A DNA stretch of 25,469 bases, taken from NCBI GenBank assembly GCA_002338715.1, contig DDIR01000067.1, positions 1-25,469 on the forward strand. Reading direction: 5' to 3'. The position numbers and the translations under genes are program-made. Source of the DNA: Phycisphaerales bacterium UBA1845 (lineage in GTDB: Bacteria > Planctomycetota > Phycisphaerae > UBA1845). This document shows positions 23,822 through 25,469 of this stretch, in pieces. The notes beneath the pieces are model-generated. The model did not search any database, was not told the DNA's origin, and saw only the letters and a list, made by a program, of their open reading frames with translations. Every line of letters starts with the position of its first letter. Position 1 is the stretch's first letter.

Positions 23822-24442
23822 TCAAATTTCTTTTTCAAGCCACCCCTTCAGCTTGTCGAGAATCGCCCCCCACCGCGACCGCAGCGTCGATTCAGCCACC
23901 CCCAGCCGAGCCGACGCCTCCTTCCAGCGCCGCTCCATGATCAGCCCGATCTCAGCGCAAATCATTTGCTCTTCAGGACTTAGACGAGCAAGGCACGCCT
24001 GCAGCCGCTCCAACTCCTCAGCCCCCTGGAGCAATAACTCCGGACTGGTGTCGGCGTCGGCCGGTTCGAGGTCCGCCCGCCCCTCCTCGATGGGAATGAC
24101 GGATCGGGCGTCGGCTCGTTTGGAGGCGTCGAGGCATTTGTTCTTGGCTATCCGGACGAAGTAGCCCGAAATCTGGGGCGGGATCTTGCTCGGACCGCTC
24201 CGCCGCAGCGACTGGACGATCCCCGTCCAGGTCTCGTTGGCCCGAGCGTCGAGCCAGCCCGGATCGCGCTCGCAGTGCCGCCGGCTTGTCTGGAAGATGG
24301 TGTAGCGGATGAGGCGGTCATAACGCTCGACCAGCGACCGCATAGCCCCCTCGTCACCGGACAGGAGCCTGCGAATCAAGACGACGTCTTCGCGCCGCCT
24401 CTCATCACTGTCCAAATGGTCGCTCGTATTCCGGTCGGTCAT
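23822..24442 (-). CDS. ECF-type RNA polymerase sigma factor
   Basis: A 206-aa sigma-70 family protein. Region 2 spans about 20-115 (RLLSGDEGAMRSLVERYDRLIRYTI, then ISGYFVRIAKNKCLDASKR). A linker rich in Glu/Asp/Pro follows, and region 4 (about 145-205) has LARLSPEEQMI and a helix-turn-helix, KEASARLGVAESTLRSRWGAIL. Length and layout fit ECF sigma factors; the long insert in region 2 is common in planctomycete groups. The ATG at 24442 is chosen because the frame above it reads into intergenic and terminator DNA; no clear ribosome site precedes it. The next gene encodes a one-TM protein that may regulate it. Targets are unknown. Confidence 0.88.
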   Translation of the reverse strand: MTDRNTSDHLDSDERRREDVVLIRRLLSGDEGAMRSLVERYDRLIRYTIFQTSRRHCERDPGWLDARANETWTGIVQSLRRSGPSKIPPQISGYFVRIAKNKCLDASKRADARSVIPIEEGRADLEPADADTSPELLLQGAEELERLQACLARLSPEEQMICAEIGLIMERRWKEASARLGVAESTLRSRWGAILDKLKGWLEKEI

Positions 24443-24607
24443 CGAATCATTATGGCGTTGGTTTGTCGCGACGGTCAAACAGTACCTGTTCAGTGGGCCC
24501 CCTGGACCGCCAACGGGTTCCAGACGCCGGCATATAACCAACAGCCGATAAGCGATTGACACGTCCCCAAGAAATAAAGTCTCCCAAGCGACCGCGCCCA
24601 ATAAGAA

Positions 24608-24659
24608 AAGGGTGCCACACCGTGACACAGGATTCTGTGACACACGATGCGACACCCTT
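24608..24659 (-). terminator. Probable terminator of the Gly-rich protein gene
   Basis: Read on the minus strand, AAGGGTG (24653-24659) and CACCCTT (24608-24614) close a long stem-loop with an inner CACAG/CTGTG pair, followed by TTTTCTTATT. It lies 29 bp past the stop codon at 24688, as expected for this gene. The outer stem is only 7 bp. Confidence 0.6.
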
Positions 24660-24687
24660 GGGGGGTTTGGGTTAGACCAACTCGCGC

Positions 24688-25469
24688 CTACGGATCGATC
24701 AGGTAAATCCGATAGATCGTCACGAAGGTGTCGAACGGTGCTTCGATTTCAAACGAAGCCGGCACGGCTTCCTGCGTCGGATCGTCCTGCACCGTTTCGA
24801 ACGCGGCTTCCAATGACTGCGCGTTTTCAATGTTACCGAAGTTGAACGGAATCTCGGCAAACGACTGCTCACCAATTAAGCCGCCCTTGGCGTCATAAGC
24901 CCGCACCATCAGCGGATTGGTTTGGTCGATGCCGAAACCTTGAAGCGGAACAATCCGCAACCCACCAACGATACCGGGCGTTCCGCCATCAATCGCAAGT
25001 TGCGCCAGGTCGATCCGCAGGATGCCGTCACCGATGCCGATGTGCTCCGGATTGACACCGAACTGGAAGTTTGACTCGCGACCTTCTTCGGTCACGAGTT
25101 CATATTCAACCGAACCGACTTCCTCCGACTCGTCTTCATTGAAGATCGGGCCCATCTGAACGCCCGGTTCGATCGGTCCCGGTTCGGGCAGCATGATGAA
25201 GTTGCCGACCGGGATGCAGAACACGAAGATTGCAAGGTCGCCGCCGTCTGCGCCCATCATGCCGTCGTTCGAATCCGGGTCACCGTCCGAACCATCGACA
25301 TCACCGGACCCCGCAGGCATCACGTCACCGACGCCGGTTCCCATCGCACCGCCAGCCCCCGGATTACCGAGTCCGCTGTCGCCGCCGTTTCCACCGTTGC
25401 CGCCACTACCAATACCGTCACCGGCATCACCGCCCTGCGAATCGCCGCCGGTCGCGCTACCGCCTTTGC
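24688..25469 (-). CDS. Gly-rich surface or secreted protein, 5' end outside the window
   Basis: The reading frame is open to the right edge, giving at least 259 residues without a true N-terminus; the ATG at 25344 is unlikely to be the start. The first 75 or so visible residues are a Gly/Asp/Ser/Asn-rich linker (KGGSATGGDSQGGDAGDG and onward), much like the linkers after the lipobox in the two FG-GAP lipoproteins. After it comes a beta-rich domain without recognised motifs (FVFCIPVGNFIMLPEPGP, FVTIYRIYLIDP). No FG-GAP loops are seen. It is followed by a probable terminator. It may be a lipoprotein; the part carrying the signal lies beyond 25469. Confidence 0.72.
   Translation of the reverse strand, partial: KGGSATGGDSQGGDAGDGIGSGGNGGNGGDSGLGNPGAGGAMGTGVGDVMPAGSGDVDGSDGDPDSNDGMMGADGGDLAIFVFCIPVGNFIMLPEPGPIEPGVQMGPIFNEDESEEVGSVEYELVTEEGRESNFQFGVNPEHIGIGDGILRIDLAQLAIDGGTPGIVGGLRIVPLQGFGIDQTNPLMVRAYDAKGGLIGEQSFAEIPFNFGNIENAQSLEAAFETVQDDPTQEAVPASFEIEAPFDTFVTIYRIYLIDP

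Noticed and set aside
1..25469. CRISPR array, tRNA or rRNA genes
   Set aside because: No regularly spaced identical repeats and no cloverleaf or rRNA-like stretches were recognised by eye; a dedicated scan was not possible.

Overview
The window looks like a chromosomal segment of a Planctomycetota bacterium, possibly Phycisphaerae-like. This is inferred from protein style only: dockerin-like C-terminal modules of the form C-x-GPG...C...DxDxDxDVDLxD, a C-terminal CxxC...CPECG zinc-ribbon hypothetical protein, Gly-rich linkers after lipoprotein-like starts, FG-GAP/VCBS lipoproteins and a planctomycete-like ECF sigma factor. No rRNA, tRNA or CRISPR was seen. Most genes lie on the minus strand.

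Layout: (1) 1-2536, minus: a HD-GYP / PilZ / HEAT protein predicted to handle cyclic di-GMP, with a hairpin repeat downstream. (2) 2536-7400, minus: the conserved stress cluster prkA - yhbH (yeaH) - spoVR, read in that order, with a GGAGGT ribosome site before prkA. (3) 7814-8917, minus: 6-phosphofructokinase. (4) 9111-10520, minus: secreted di-haem cytochrome c peroxidase-like protein ending in a dockerin-like module. (5) 10800-16100, minus: a closely packed run read from right to left: GGQ release-factor-like protein, moaB, pheA, aroF (DAHP synthase), a secretin-like lipoprotein, ygbA (NO-stress family) and a small cupin. pheA is flanked by two inverted copies of a 60-bp palindromic repeat. 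(6) 16329-19766, plus: two tandem paralogous FG-GAP lipoproteins ending at a strong terminator. (7) 19850-22545: a repeat-rich accessory stretch holding two full copies and two remnants of a ~213-bp element with hairpin-containing terminal inverted repeats, all in one orientation. Between them lie a three-gene DUF883/YqjD-like membrane cassette, a decayed winged-helix fragment and a zinc-ribbon membrane protein. (8) 22547-25469, minus: a secreted hypothetical protein, an ECF sigma factor followed by a one-TM protein with a dockerin-like tail, and the 3' part of a Gly-rich, probably surface-exposed protein that runs off the right edge.

Functionally, the aroF/pheA pair covers entry into the shikimate pathway and the step to phenylpyruvate. 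prkA/yhbH/spoVR form a signalling module of unknown output found in non-spore-formers as well. ygbA with its translationally close cupin suggests a nitrosative-stress response unit. The most unusual material is the two repeat families (60-bp and 213-bp) and the sigma-factor-linked transmembrane dockerin protein. All family calls come from reading motifs by eye; no database search was run.
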